Of a DNA stretch of 64,000 nt, positions 1 to 8,591 are shown piece after piece (position 1 is the stretch's first letter; every line of letters starts with the position of its first letter). The DNA lies in contig NZ_JASNRA010000001.1 of the NCBI RefSeq assembly GCF_030411955.1, positions 1 to 64,000 on the forward strand. Reading direction: 5' to 3'. The translations under genes and the position numbers were made by a program. Below the pieces are notes generated by a model, which was not told where the DNA came from, did no database searches, and worked only from the letters and a program-made list of their open reading frames with translations. The stretch comes from Massilia sp. YIM B02443. GTDB taxonomy: Bacteria > Pseudomonadota > Gammaproteobacteria > Burkholderiales > Burkholderiaceae_D.

Positions 1-33
1 CTCTACTTTTAGCGTGCTCTAAAAATGGGGGGA

Positions 34-1497
34 TTACCAGTGTTGCTTTTGCCCATGTACGACAGCGGGGCGAAATCTGGCAGCTATTCCATGGATCTCG
101 GCGGTCAACGGGTGGCCCGTCATTCGAAGCGCGCAATACCAGAGGCAAGCCAGCGGCAGGAACAAAACCAGGAGAACGGACATCGGTGCCAGCGAGGCGG
201 GAAGGGACATTTTCAGAATCGCTGCGCCTGTCATGCAGATGAGCGCAACAGCGGCACTGGGCCATAAGGCAGCAAGCATCGTGGCGAACCCGTGATGGAA
301 ATAGATGCGGTGCTGGATAATCAGCACGGGCGTCGCAACGATGGTCGCAGCGCAGATGATCCAGGAAAAACTCCAGATACTGCCGTCAAACAGGGCAAGA
401 GCGAAGGCAATGCGCGACAAGAGGGTCGTCGCGACAGGAAGCGCAGCCAGATGAGGTTTGCCGATCGCGCTCATGGCAGCCGGAGAATAATTGAAGATCG
501 TTCCAACGGCGCAAGCGACCAACAATCCGTCCATTGCCGGAACCGACGGCAGCCATTTTTCGCCATATAGCACGATAATGATCTCCTTGCTGAAAACATA
601 GGTCAATGCAAACGCTGTCCACGCGATACCCGTCAACAGCGTCGTTGCCTTGTTCAACAATTCGCCAACGCACTCGCCACGATGGTGGGCCTGGGCCAGG
701 TAAGACTCCGAGCCGTAGTTTGCCGTACTGCCGGCGATGTGGAAAAAGATCGTAACGGTCGAGTTTGCCCGGCTGAAAAAACCGACCAGCGTGGCATTGC
801 CGAGTTTACCCAGGAGGATGTCGGGAATCGAATGATTGGTCGCGGCCAGACAGTTGGTGAGCAGAGACCCGATGCCGAAATGCAGGACGCGGCGCCAATG
901 CCGCAATGAGGGTAGCCATGGAAGATATTCTGGCCGGAGAGGAATGTAAGCAAGACAGCAGGTAACGATATTGGCCAGATTGGCCCAGGCCATGCTGGCC
1001 GTGCCAAAACCCAAGTGAGCGAGGCCAAGACAAGTAACGGCTGACACAACGGTACTGATGATCGATACCCATGCCTGTTTGGTGGCGGCAAATTCGCGGG
1101 TGAGCAGCGAATGGGTGGTGGACGCGAAGGGGATGAGCGCGAAACAGATGGCGAGTATCTTCATCACCGGCGCCATCTGCGGTTCGTTGAACCAGCGGCC
1201 GAACCAGTCACTGCTGGCATATATGGCTGCGGCCATCAACCACGATGTCGTAAAAAACACACCCATGGCAGCGCGCAGTTTTTCCTGCGTCAGATCCTTT
1301 TCCCTTTGGAGATAACTGCCTATGCCAAAATCCTGGAAAACGTGCGCGATATTTATGAGCACGATGGTCATGGAATAGACCCCGATGTCGCTGGGGCTTA
1401 GCATGCGCGCCAGCACCAGGCTGACGGCGAACTGGATCAGCGTGCCGCCGGTCGAGGCGAAAAAGTTAATGTATAGAGAGCGCCGAATGTTGGCCAT
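34..1497 (-). CDS. Wzx-like polysaccharide/oligosaccharide flippase
   Basis: Integral membrane protein of the MOP superfamily (polysaccharide transport branch), expected to flip lipid-linked sugar repeat units for O-antigen or exopolysaccharide across the inner membrane. From the internal ATG at 1497 it is 487 residues with about 12-14 hydrophobic helices. The N-terminal signature (basic start, then a helix with FFASTGGTLIQFAVSLVLARML and SPSDIGVYSM downstream) is typical of the family. An upstream in-frame ATG at 1542 and the longest frame start at 1593 are possible but add residues unlike the family start; neither has a clear ribosome site. The stop lies 34 bases from the window edge, so the rest of the sugar cluster would be to the left. 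Family assignment is firm; the substrate cannot be told. Confidence 0.85.
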   Translation of the reverse strand: MANIRRSLYINFFASTGGTLIQFAVSLVLARMLSPSDIGVYSMTIVLINIAHVFQDFGIGSYLQREKDLTQEKLRAAMGVFFTTSWLMAAAIYASSDWFGRWFNEPQMAPVMKILAICFALIPFASTTHSLLTREFAATKQAWVSIISTVVSAVTCLGLAHLGFGTASMAWANLANIVTCCLAYIPLRPEYLPWLPSLRHWRRVLHFGIGSLLTNCLAATNHSIPDILLGKLGNATLVGFFSRANSTVTIFFHIAGSTANYGSESYLAQAHHRGECVGELLNKATTLLTGIAWTAFALTYVFSKEIIIVLYGEKWLPSVPAMDGLLVACAVGTIFNYSPAAMSAIGKPHLAALPVATTLLSRIAFALALFDGSIWSFSWIICAATIVATPVLIIQHRIYFHHGFATMLAALWPSAAVALICMTGAAILKMSLPASLAPMSVLLVLFLPLACLWYCALRMTGHPLTAEIHGIAARFRPAVVHGQKQHW

Positions 1498-1778
1498 GAA
1501 TGCTGCAATTATTTTTAATAGAATATTTCTCTCATTATGCATGGGGATGCAGTACTGACAGCGGCGAAAACAAGGCGGCAGGGGTGGCGGCATCCGAAGA
1601 GGCGTGTGCTGTGCCGGTGTTCATGCGCTCGACGGGCGTGCGCCGGACGGCAAGTGATGCACTGCCGAGTAGACCGTGCTCGTGCGTGCAGTGGCGCACC
1701 AAACCTTGTCATGCGCCGGTGTAGTCTGATGCCATCGAGCCGGCAATTGGGCCGCCTCGTCTGTCCAAAGGAGTCGTC
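1498..1778. other. intergenic region, no gene seen
   Basis: The divergent space between the flippase and the small gene at 1779 holds no supported coding frame. The first 50 bases beside the flippase are AT-rich and probably contain its promoter; I could not pick a convincing -35/-10 pair. Confidence 0.4.
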
Positions 1779-1937
1779 ATGCCGCAGGGGGATAAATCGT
1801 CGTACACCGACAAGCAGAAGCGTCAGGCCGAGCACATCAAGGAAGGCTACGAGAAGAAGGGCGTCGGCAAGCAGGAAGCCGAAAAGCGCGCCTGGGCTAC
1901 CGAAAACAAGATTTCGGGCGGCGGCAAGAAGCATTGA
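1779..1937 (+). CDS. small charged protein of the family often labelled plasmid stabilization protein
   Basis: A 52-residue frame reading MPQGDKSSYTDKQKRQAEHI and ending ISGGGKKH. It is very rich in Lys, Glu and Gly and begins with a Pro-x-Gly-Asp-Lys-Ser-x-Tyr-Thr-Asp-Lys-Gln pattern shared by a widespread family of small proteobacterial proteins that databases often name plasmid stabilization protein; that name has little experimental support. AAAGGAG at 1767-1773 sits 5-6 bases before the ATG, a strong ribosome site. It stands alone, with the MerR gene convergent behind it. The function is unknown; a role in stress or DNA binding is only a guess from its charge. Confidence 0.75.
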   Translation: MPQGDKSSYTDKQKRQAEHIKEGYEKKGVGKQEAEKRAWATENKISGGGKKH

Positions 1938-1971
1938 GCGCCGGGCCGGCGCGCCACACTGCGCCGAGCCC

Positions 1972-2322
1972 TCAGGCCGACAGCGGGCAGCTTAGCTCGA
2001 TGCGCTCCAGCAAACCCTGGCGCAGCGCTTGCAGCTGGGCGATGCGGGCGTCGATCACCGTCACCTTGTCGGCCAGCAGGCGCGCCAGCGCCTGGTCCGG
2101 CGCCGGGTTGTCCCATAGCGCCGGCAAATTTTCCCCGATCTCGGCCAGGCTGAAGCCGAGTCCCTGCGCCATGCGCACGTAGCCGACCAGCTGCGCCGTC
2201 TCGGGCGCATAGCGGCGGTAGCCGTTGGCGCCGCGCAGCGCCCGGATCAATCCCCGTTTTTCATAGAAGCGCAGCGTGTCGCAGCTCACGCCGGTCGCCT
2301 GCGCCAGTTCGCCGATCCGCAT
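1972..2322 (-). CDS. MerR family transcriptional regulator
   Basis: A 116-residue one-component regulator. Residues 1-40 form the winged helix-turn-helix with the hallmark MRIGELAQATGVSCDTLRFY pattern, and residues 75-108 form the antiparallel coiled coil used for dimerisation. The effector region is very short, and only Cys14 and a Cys near the C-terminus are present, so the three-Cys or paired-Cys metal sites of MerR, CadR or CueR are absent; the inducer is unknown. AGGGAGA lies 5-6 bases before the ATG. It is divergent from the membrane protein at 2399, and the shared spacer contains a textbook MerR-type promoter, so that gene is the likely target. Confidence 0.9.
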   Translation of the reverse strand: MRIGELAQATGVSCDTLRFYEKRGLIRALRGANGYRRYAPETAQLVGYVRMAQGLGFSLAEIGENLPALWDNPAPDQALARLLADKVTVIDARIAQLQALRQGLLERIELSCPLSA

Positions 2323-2340
2323 GGTTTTCTCCCTGAAGGC

Positions 2341-2372
2341 TTGACCCTGGAGTGTACTCCAGGCTTTACGCT
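2341..2372 (+). promoter_or_regulatory. MerR-type promoter and operator of the 2399 gene
   Basis: TTGACC (2341-2346) serves as -35. It is followed by the inverted repeat CTGGAGTGTACTCCAG (2347-2362), then a weak -10 at TTTACG or TACGCT (2365-2372). The 18-20 base spacer is at or above the usual length and is filled by the dyad, the arrangement that MerR proteins activate by DNA distortion. Confidence 0.8.
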
Positions 2373-2398
2373 GGGCTTTTCAATCAAGGAGAAGTCCG

Positions 2399-2827
2399 AT
2401 GCAGCCTGCCCGCTACCTGAAGATCGTGCGCCTGAGCGCCTGGTATGACCTGGTCGTCACCGCCGGTTTTGCCACGCCCTGGACCTTCATGTTGCTGCAT
2501 GGGGTGCTGTCGACGCTGGCTCAGCAGTCCGGTCTGCCCGGCGAGGTGCCGCCGTTCGCGCCGGCGCACGTGCTGATGGCCAACCTGCTGGGTTCGGTCG
2601 TGGTGGTGTGGTCCCTGCTGCGCCTGCACGCGACGCAGGTACTGCATGGACGCTACGATGCGCTGGCGCGCTTCCTGTTCGCTGCCTGTCAGCTGTACGC
2701 GGTTGCGCATGGCGCCAGCTGGCTGATCCTGGGATTCACGGCGGTCGAACTGGCGTTTGGCATCGCCCAGCTGCTGCCGGTGGCAATGGAAAAACAAGGA
2801 GAGGAGCGCTTGAAACAGGCGGCCTGA
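2399..2827 (+). CDS. small membrane protein, probable MerR target
   Basis: A 142-residue protein with four probable membrane helices (about 14-34, 58-80, 88-108 and 110-130) and a charged C-terminal tail. I do not recognise a named family with confidence; it has the size and layout of small uncharacterised inner membrane proteins. AAGGAGA at 2386-2392 is a good ribosome site. It is alone behind the MerR-type promoter and ends just before a strong hairpin. A role in response to the unknown MerR ligand is inferred from position only. Confidence 0.7.
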   Translation: MQPARYLKIVRLSAWYDLVVTAGFATPWTFMLLHGVLSTLAQQSGLPGEVPPFAPAHVLMANLLGSVVVVWSLLRLHATQVLHGRYDALARFLFAACQLYAVAHGASWLILGFTAVELAFGIAQLLPVAMEKQGEERLKQAA

Positions 2828-2835
2828 AAACACAA

Positions 2836-2863
2836 ACGGCCCGGTTCGCGAAAACCGGGCCGT
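2836..2863. terminator. bidirectional hairpin terminator
   Basis: A perfect 11-bp stem, ACGGCCCGGTT (2836-2846) with AACCGGGCCGT (2853-2863), and a 6-base loop. On the minus strand the stem is followed by TTGTGTTTT, so it probably ends the tRNA-Met transcript; on the plus strand it lies 9 bases after the stop of the 2399 gene. Confidence 0.8.
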
Positions 2864-2872
2864 CAGGTATTG

Positions 2873-2949
2873 TGGTGGTGATAGGTGGACTTGAACCACC
2901 GACCCCAGCATTATGAGTGCTGTGCTCTAACCAGCTGAGCTATATCACC
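2873..2949 (-). tRNA. tRNA-Met (CAT), copy 4 in transcript order
   Basis: 77 bases including an encoded CCA. It folds as a canonical cloverleaf: acceptor GGTGATA/TATCACC, D stem GCTC/GAGC, anticodon stem CAGCA/TGCTG around CTCATAA, T arm GGTGG-TTCAAGT-CCACC, discriminator A. The acceptor has A5-U68 like elongator tRNA-Met and lacks the C4-G69/C5-G68 pairs that mark tRNA-Ile2, so elongator Met is the better call. Confidence 0.93.
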
Positions 2950-3011
2950 GGAAGCTGATAAAGCAAAATGGCCTGACTCGTTGGAGAGCCAAGCCATTCG
3001 CTTGGAATTCT

Positions 3012-3088
3012 TGGTGGTGATAGGTGGACTTGAACCACCGACCCCAGCATTATGAGTGCTGTGCTCTAACCAGCTGAGCTATATCACC
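3012..3088 (-). tRNA. tRNA-Met (CAT), copy 3
   Basis: Identical in all 77 bases to the copies at 2873, 3151 and 3290. Anticodon CAT, CCA encoded. Confidence 0.93.
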
Positions 3089-3150
3089 GGAAGCTGATAA
3101 AGCAAAATGGCCTGACTCGTTGGAGAGCCAAGCCATTCGCTTGGAATTCT

Positions 3151-3227
3151 TGGTGGTGATAGGTGGACTTGAACCACCGACCCCAGCATTATGAGTGCTG
3201 TGCTCTAACCAGCTGAGCTATATCACC
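3151..3227 (-). tRNA. tRNA-Met (CAT), copy 2
   Basis: Identical in all 77 bases to its neighbours. Anticodon CAT, CCA encoded. Confidence 0.93.
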
Positions 3228-3289
3228 GGAAGCTGATAAAGCAAAATGGCCTGACTCGTTGGAGAGCCAAGCCATTCGCTTGGAATTCT

Positions 3290-3366
3290 TGGTGGTGATA
3301 GGTGGACTTGAACCACCGACCCCAGCATTATGAGTGCTGTGCTCTAACCAGCTGAGCTATATCACC
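3290..3366 (-). tRNA. tRNA-Met (CAT), copy 1 (promoter-proximal)
   Basis: First of the four identical genes in the direction of transcription. The sequence upstream (3367-3447) separates it from the miaA stop and must hold the promoter or receive read-through from miaA; a short AT-rich stretch (AATTTTCCGCACAG on the minus strand) lies there. Confidence 0.93.
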
Positions 3367-3447
3367 GCAACGACCGATATTATCGGGCGCGACAGGTTGC
3401 GTGTCAAGATCGTGACGAATTCTGTGCGGAAAATTCTCGTGACGATG

Positions 3448-4401
3448 CTATTTCTTCAATGATGCCAGATGCGCCAGCATTGCCCCTGCCGGATCCGGTC
3501 CCAGGCAGTCGATCACGATCCGCTCCGGCATCGCGCGCAGCCAGGTCACCTGGCGCTTGGCCAGTTGGCGCGTGGCGATGATGCCCAGCTCGCGCAGCTG
3601 CTTGCGGTCGATCGTGCCGTCCAGGTAATCCCAGGTCTGGCGATAGCCGACGCAGCGGATCGACGGCAGCGCGGGCGACAGGTCGCCGCGCGCACGCAGC
3701 CGTGCCACCTCGGCCACCAGGCCGGTATCGTCGCGCGTGCCCAGCATCTGGTCGAAACGCAGCGCGATGCGCTTGTGCAGCACGGCGCGGTCGTTCGGCT
3801 CCAGCGCGAACGAGACCAGCTCGAACGGCAGCTCCGGCTTGGCGCGTTTCGCCAGCAGCGCCGACATCGGCTGGCCCGCGAGTTGGATGATCTCCAGCGC
3901 GCGGTTGATGCGCTGGGCGTCGTTCGGCGCCAGGCGGTCGGCGGTGACCGGGTCGAGTTCGCGCAGCTTGGCGTGCATGCCGGGCCAGCCGATGCGCGCC
4001 GCTTCAAGGTCGAGCGCCGCGCGCAATTCCGGGTCGGCGCCGGGCAGGTCGTCGAGGCCGTCGACCAGGCCCTTGAAGTACATCATCGTGCCGCCCACCA
4101 GCAGCGGCAGCTTGCCGCGCGCCTGGATCTCGCCCACCAGGCGAATGGCGTCGGCGCGGAACTGGGCCACGGAATAGGCGTCGAGCGGGTCGATGATGTC
4201 GATCAGGTGGTGCGGCACGCTGGCCAGTTCTTCGCTGCTTGGCTTGGCGGTGCCGATGTCCATCCCGCGATATACCAGGGCCGAATCGACCGAGATGATC
4301 TCGACCGGATGTTCTTGTGCGATACGCAGGGCGGCGGCGGTCTTGCCGGACGCGGTCGGGCCCATGATGGCCACGGCCAACGGTTTGTTCATCGTCTTCA
4401 T
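3448..4401 (-). CDS. miaA: tRNA dimethylallyltransferase MiaA
   Basis: Transfers a dimethylallyl group to N6 of A37 in tRNAs that read codons starting with U, the first step of ms2i6A formation. It is 317 residues from the ATG at 4401. The P-loop GPTASGKT (residues 14-21), the [18 protein letters not shown] region and the tRNA-contacting [11 protein letters not shown] and [10 protein letters not shown] motifs are all present. The ATG overlaps the mutL stop as TAATG, implying translational coupling; an ATG three codons later (4392) is an alternative. Longer frames reaching 4476 run into mutL and are not supported. The mutL-miaA order is the one known from E. coli and many proteobacteria. Confidence 0.97.
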   Translation of the reverse strand: MKTMNKPLAVAIMGPTASGKTAAALRIAQEHPVEIISVDSALVYRGMDIGTAKPSSEELASVPHHLIDIIDPLDAYSVAQFRADAIRLVGEIQARGKLPLLVGGTMMYFKGLVDGLDDLPGADPELRAALDLEAARIGWPGMHAKLRELDPVTADRLAPNDAQRINRALEIIQLAGQPMSALLAKRAKPELPFELVSFALEPNDRAVLHKRIALRFDQMLGTRDDTGLVAEVARLRARGDLSPALPSIRCVGYRQTWDYLDGTIDRKQLRELGIIATRQLAKRQVTWLRAMPERIVIDCLGPDPAGAMLAHLASLKK

Positions 4402-6356
4402 TACTGGCCGCGCAGGAACAGCTTGTCGAGCGCGGAAATCTCGAGTTGGACCCAGGTCGGGCGGCCGTGGTTGCACTGGTCGGCACGCTCGGTGCTTTCC
4501 ATCTGGCGCAGCAGGGCGTTCATTTCGGGCACGCTGAGGATGCGGTTGGCGCGCACCGCCGTGTGGCAGGCGAGGGTGCCGAGCAGTTCGTTGCGCCGTT
4601 CGATCAGCACGCGCGAGCCGCCGTATTCGCGCACGTCGCGCAGCACGTCGCGCGCCAGCGTCTGGGCGTCGGCGTTCTTCAGCAGCGTCGGCACGCTGCG
4701 CACCGCCAGCGTGGTCGGCGACAGCGCGGCGATGTCGAAGCCGAGCGTCTTCAATGTGTCGGCATGGTCCTGCGCGGTGGCGACCTCGATCGCGTCGGCG
4801 TAGAAGGTCACCGGGATCAGCATCGACTGCACCTGCATTTCCTGGCCCCGGGCCTGGGCGTCGAGCGCGTTCTTGATCTGCTCGTACAGGATGCGCTCGT
4901 GCGCCGCGTGCATGTCGACCAGCACCAGGCCGCGCGTGTTCTGGGCCAGGATGTAGATGCCGTGCAGCTGGGCCAGGGCAAAGCCGAGCGGGAAGTCGTC
5001 GTTCGACAGTGGACGGTCCGACGCCGACAGCGGCACGTTCAGCGCGGACGATTCCTGTACCGACTGCGCCGGGACGCGCTCGCTGTCATTCGACGCGAAC
5101 AGCGCGCCATACGCCTCGGTGCGCTGCGCCACGCCGCCGCCCGCGCTCGGATCATCCCAGCGGCTTCCCGGCGCGAACGGCGACGGCGAGAAGGTCGACG
5201 GAACGCCAGGCGCCAGCTGCGCGCCGAACGAGGTCTGCTGGTGCGGCCGCATCGGCGCCTGCGCCGGCGTTTGCGACAGTTGCCACAGCGGCGTGCCGCT
5301 CGGGCGCACTTCGGCTGCCGTGATCGGCGCCGGCACGCTGCCGTGCGCCGTGGCCGAGGTCTGCGCCAGCGTGCGCTGCACCGCATGGAACACGAACTGG
5401 TGCACCGCGCGGCTGTCGCGGAAGCGCACCTCGATCTTGGATGGGTGGACGTTGACGTCGACCAGCGCCGGATCGAGGTCGAGCGACAGCACGTAGCAGG
5501 GGAAGCGGTCGCCGTGCAGCACGTCCTGGTAGGCGGCGCGCACCGCGTGCACCAGCACCTTGTCGCGCACGAAGCGCCCGTTCACATAAAAGAACTGGCC
5601 GTCGGCGCGCGCCTTGGAGGCGGTCGGCAAGCCGACGTAGCCGTGCAGGCGCAACGGGCCGGCCGACTCGTCCAGGTGCAGGCGCGCCTCGGCAAAGTCG
5701 CCTCCCAGGATCTGGGCGCTGCGCTTGGCGTCCTCGCTGACGTTCCAGTGGTCGATGGTGCGGCCGTTGTGGGTCAGGCTGAACGACACGTCCGGCCGCG
5801 ACAGCGCGATGCGGCGCACGACCTCGGCGCAGTGGCCGTATTCGGTCTGTTCCGACTTCAAAAACTTGCGCCGCGCCGGGGTGTTGAAATACAGGTCCTG
5901 CACGTCGATGGTGGTGCCGAAGGCGCCCGACGACGGCGCCACCACGCCTTCGTGCGAACCGACGATCTCGAACGCATGCGGGGCATCGGGCGTGCGCGAG
6001 GTGACGCGCACCGCCGCCACCGAGGCGATCGAGGCCAGCGCCTCGCCACGAAAACCGAGCGTGCCGACGTTTTCCAGGTCTTTCAAGGACGCGATCTTCG
6101 AGGTCGCGTGGCGCGACAGCGCCAGCGGCAATTCCTCGGGCGGGATGCCGCGGCCATTGTCGGTGATGGCGATGCGCTTGACGCCGCCTTCCTCGAGGCG
6201 CACGGTGATCTGGGTCGCGCCGGCGTCGAGCGCGTTTTCCAGCAATTCCTTGACCACGGCCGATGGCCGTTCGACCACTTCGCCGGCGGCGATCTGGGAG
6301 ATGAGCTGATCAGGGAGCTGCTGGATGGGACGGCGGGTCGAGTCGGGGGCGTTCAT
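4401..6356 (-). CDS. mutL: DNA mismatch repair protein MutL with endonuclease motif
   Basis: 651 residues. The N-terminal GHKL ATPase has ENALDAG (about 40-46), DNGRGIP (about 70) and GFRGEAL (about 105). The C-terminal dimerisation domain contains [12 protein letters not shown] at about 481-492, matching the D[QM]HA(x)2E(x)4E metal-endonuclease motif, plus ACHTAVR (about 596) and CNHGRP (628-633). This set marks a nicking MutL as in Neisseria and Pseudomonas, not the E. coli type that relies on MutH. A proline/serine-rich linker (about 335-450) separates the domains. The start at 6356 gives the family N-terminus; the longer frame start at 6398 overlaps the upstream gene. Confidence 0.97.
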   Translation of the reverse strand: MNAPDSTRRPIQQLPDQLISQIAAGEVVERPSAVVKELLENALDAGATQITVRLEEGGVKRIAITDNGRGIPPEELPLALSRHATSKIASLKDLENVGTLGFRGEALASIASVAAVRVTSRTPDAPHAFEIVGSHEGVVAPSSGAFGTTIDVQDLYFNTPARRKFLKSEQTEYGHCAEVVRRIALSRPDVSFSLTHNGRTIDHWNVSEDAKRSAQILGGDFAEARLHLDESAGPLRLHGYVGLPTASKARADGQFFYVNGRFVRDKVLVHAVRAAYQDVLHGDRFPCYVLSLDLDPALVDVNVHPSKIEVRFRDSRAVHQFVFHAVQRTLAQTSATAHGSVPAPITAAEVRPSGTPLWQLSQTPAQAPMRPHQQTSFGAQLAPGVPSTFSPSPFAPGSRWDDPSAGGGVAQRTEAYGALFASNDSERVPAQSVQESSALNVPLSASDRPLSNDDFPLGFALAQLHGIYILAQNTRGLVLVDMHAAHERILYEQIKNALDAQARGQEMQVQSMLIPVTFYADAIEVATAQDHADTLKTLGFDIAALSPTTLAVRSVPTLLKNADAQTLARDVLRDVREYGGSRVLIERRNELLGTLACHTAVRANRILSVPEMNALLRQMESTERADQCNHGRPTWVQLEISALDKLFLRGQ

Positions 6357-6363
6357 TCCCGGA

Positions 6364-7299
6364 TTATAGCCCGACCTCGCGCACCGGAATCGGCGCATTG
6401 CATACGTCGATGTGGCCGGCGGCGAGCTTCGTCCACGGGCCGCCGCGGTTGCGTTGCGCTTCCACTACCGCCTGATACGAGGCGCTGTCGGTGCGCATCA
6501 CTTCGAGCTTGCTGCGCTGCTCTTGCGGCACGTCGGCGGCCAGACGCACGGCCGTGATCGGCGTGCGCTGCTCGGGTTTGTCGTAGAAACCGGCAGCCGC
6601 AGTGCCGCGCGGGACCACAGTCAGCAGCGGCATCCCCCACACCACACGGCCGACTACGGTGATGTTGCGGTCCAGGTGGCGCGGTGCGTGGCCGATCACG
6701 GTGTACAGCTGCGAGCCGTTGCCGGTGTCCGATCCATTGTCGCGCGCCACGCCGACCGTGGCGTAGCAGTGCGGAATCCAGGTTTCGCCCCTGGCCGGGT
6801 CGCGCGCGGCCGGGAAGCCGTTGACGTGGCCGACCTGCGGCGCGTAGACGTCGGCGTCCTTCAGGCGGGTGAAGGCGCCGGCCGCTTTGATCGGCGCGGT
6901 GAACTCGGCCTTCACGGTCGACGCCGCCTTGAACGGTTTCGGGTTGGGGTTGTCCGCTTCCGGGTCGCCCCATTGCACCACGAAGCCGTCCTGGGCGCGG
7001 ATGATGGCCAGGCCGTCGAAGTAGCGCTCGCGCACCAGGGCGCGGATGTTGGCAGCCGTGTTCGGCGCGAAGGCGGGCGCCAGTTCGATCACGACGCGGC
7101 CGGTCGGCAGTTCCATGTACAGCGTGTTGTCCGGATCCAGCGGGCGCCATTCGGCCGCCTTGGACGCCTTGACCACGTCGGCCACCGAGGGCTTGGGCGG
7201 CAATTCTTTTTCCGCCTTGGCTGCAGCGTGGGCGCCGGACATGGCGAGCAGTGCCGCACCGACGGCGGCGGCGTGAAGGGTGGTCGAACGTGCCTGCAT
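6364..7299 (-). CDS. secreted cyclophilin-type peptidyl-prolyl isomerase
   Basis: 311 residues with a signal peptide (basic start MQAR, hydrophobic core, cleavage near GAHA-AA at about 25), so it acts in the periplasm on cis-trans prolyl bonds of folding envelope proteins. The cyclophilin fold runs from about 57 ([15 protein letters not shown]) to about 240. [20 protein letters not shown] and the VIG-HAP segment match the family, although the catalytic loop is divergent. AGGAG sits 8 bases before the ATG at 7299; the longer frame from 7416 lacks a signal-like start. It ends 7 bases before mutL and probably feeds transcription into it. Confidence 0.88.
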   Translation of the reverse strand: MQARSTTLHAAAVGAALLAMSGAHAAAKAEKELPPKPSVADVVKASKAAEWRPLDPDNTLYMELPTGRVVIELAPAFAPNTAANIRALVRERYFDGLAIIRAQDGFVVQWGDPEADNPNPKPFKAASTVKAEFTAPIKAAGAFTRLKDADVYAPQVGHVNGFPAARDPARGETWIPHCYATVGVARDNGSDTGNGSQLYTVIGHAPRHLDRNITVVGRVVWGMPLLTVVPRGTAAAGFYDKPEQRTPITAVRLAADVPQEQRSKLEVMRTDSASYQAVVEAQRNRGGPWTKLAAGHIDVCNAPIPVREVGL

Positions 7300-7501
7300 C
7301 CCGGATCTCCTGATTGTTTGTTGGGTCACTCTGAGGTAACCGAGCGATTGTAATCCAAGCCATTTTTGACTTGCCGAAATGTCTTGGATATCTTTTCGAA
7401 TACGCAGATCCGGCAAATTCTCACCATTTGTTGCTGTAGCGCACTCAAGTTACGCCCCTGGATTCCGATAACGGGAGAGTATGCCCACTCATTGGAACAC
7501 C

Positions 7502-8572
7502 ATGCGTAACCTGATCGCCCCCTTCGCCTTCGGCCTGGCCCTGGCGGCCGCGAATGCGACCGCGAGCGAAGCCGCTCCCAAGTCGGACAAAGCGGCCGAC
7601 GCCGTCAAGGCCGCCGCCGCTGCCGTCCCCTCGATCAAGCCGAACCTGAAGCTTGCCGCGGCGACCCCGGCCGTCGCTTCGCCTGCTGCCGCCGCATCGA
7701 AGTCGGAAGACGACGCCGAAGTCGACCTGTCGGTCCGCATCGCCGAGAAGCTGGCCGAACTGCGCGCCAAGCAGGCCCTGCGCGCCGAGCAGGCTGCGCG
7801 TGCGCGCAAGGTCAATGAAGCGAAGCGCCGCAAGGAAGCCGAAGCGGCTGCCGCTGCGGCAGCCATCGCGACCGCTGCAGCGGCCAAGCCGAAGAACGGC
7901 ACCCACTGGACCTATGAAGGCGAGTTTGGCCCGGAGAACTGGTCCAAGATCAATACCGCTTGGGCCTCGTGCAATACCGGCAACCGCCAGTCGCCGATCG
8001 ACCTGCGCGACGGCTTGAAGGTCGACCTGGAGCAGGTGACCTTCGACTACCACCCGAGCTCGTTCAACGAGATCGACAATGGCCACACGATCCAGGTGAA
8101 CGTTGCCGGCGGCAATTTCCTGACCGTGGGCGGCACCACCTACGAACTGCAGCAGTTCCACTTCCATCGTCCGGGCGAAGAGCGCATCAACGGCAAGGGC
8201 ACCGAGATGGTGGTGCACATGGTGCACAAGAGCTACGACGGCAAGCTGGCCGTGCTGGCGGTGCTGCTCGAGCGCGGCATCGCCAACCCGATGATCCAGA
8301 CCGTGTGGAACAACCTGCCGCTGGAAAAGCTGACCACGGTGACGCCGTCGATCGTGCTCGACGTGAATGAGATCCTGCCGGCACGGCGCGATTACTTCAC
8401 CTACATGGGCTCGCTGACCGAACCGCCGTGCACCGAGAACGTGCTGTGGATCGTGATGAAGCAGCCGATGACGGCCTCGCCGCAGCAGATGGCGCTGTTC
8501 TCGCGGCTGTATCCGTTCAATGCGCGGCCTATCCAGCCGAGCAATGGCCGCATGATCAAGGAATCGCAGTAA
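7502..8572 (+). CDS. alpha-class carbonic anhydrase with long N-terminal extension
   Basis: Hydrates CO2 to bicarbonate, probably in the periplasm. The catalytic domain starts at HWTYEGEFGPENW (about 135). Zinc ligands are His220 and His222 in LQQFHFH and His239 in EMVVHMVH. SPIDLRD, NGHTIQV and SLTEPPCTENVLWIV are typical of the class. Residues 1-23 look like a signal peptide. Residues 24-130 are an unusual Ala/Lys/Glu-rich stretch, the second half (about 75-125) likely coiled coil; most bacterial alpha enzymes lack this. An ATG at 7481 adds seven residues and has GGGAG only three bases away; I prefer 7502 because it gives a compact signal peptide. It is convergent with the CPA2 antiporter. 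Confidence 0.9.
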   Translation: MRNLIAPFAFGLALAAANATASEAAPKSDKAADAVKAAAAAVPSIKPNLKLAAATPAVASPAAAASKSEDDAEVDLSVRIAEKLAELRAKQALRAEQAARARKVNEAKRRKEAEAAAAAAAIATAAAAKPKNGTHWTYEGEFGPENWSKINTAWASCNTGNRQSPIDLRDGLKVDLEQVTFDYHPSSFNEIDNGHTIQVNVAGGNFLTVGGTTYELQQFHFHRPGEERINGKGTEMVVHMVHKSYDGKLAVLAVLLERGIANPMIQTVWNNLPLEKLTTVTPSIVLDVNEILPARRDYFTYMGSLTEPPCTENVLWIVMKQPMTASPQQMALFSRLYPFNARPIQPSNGRMIKESQ

Positions 8573-8591
8573 GGGTTGAGCAGGCGCGGCG

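Larger units (their letters stand above)
2873..3366 (-). repeat. 139-bp tandem repeat carrying four tRNA-Met genes
   Basis: The tRNA gene plus a 62-bp spacer is repeated with an exact period of 139 bp. The three spacers (2950-3011, 3089-3150, 3228-3289) are identical base for base, as are the four tRNA genes. Each spacer contains a partial hairpin made by AATGGC and GCCATT. Confidence 0.95.
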
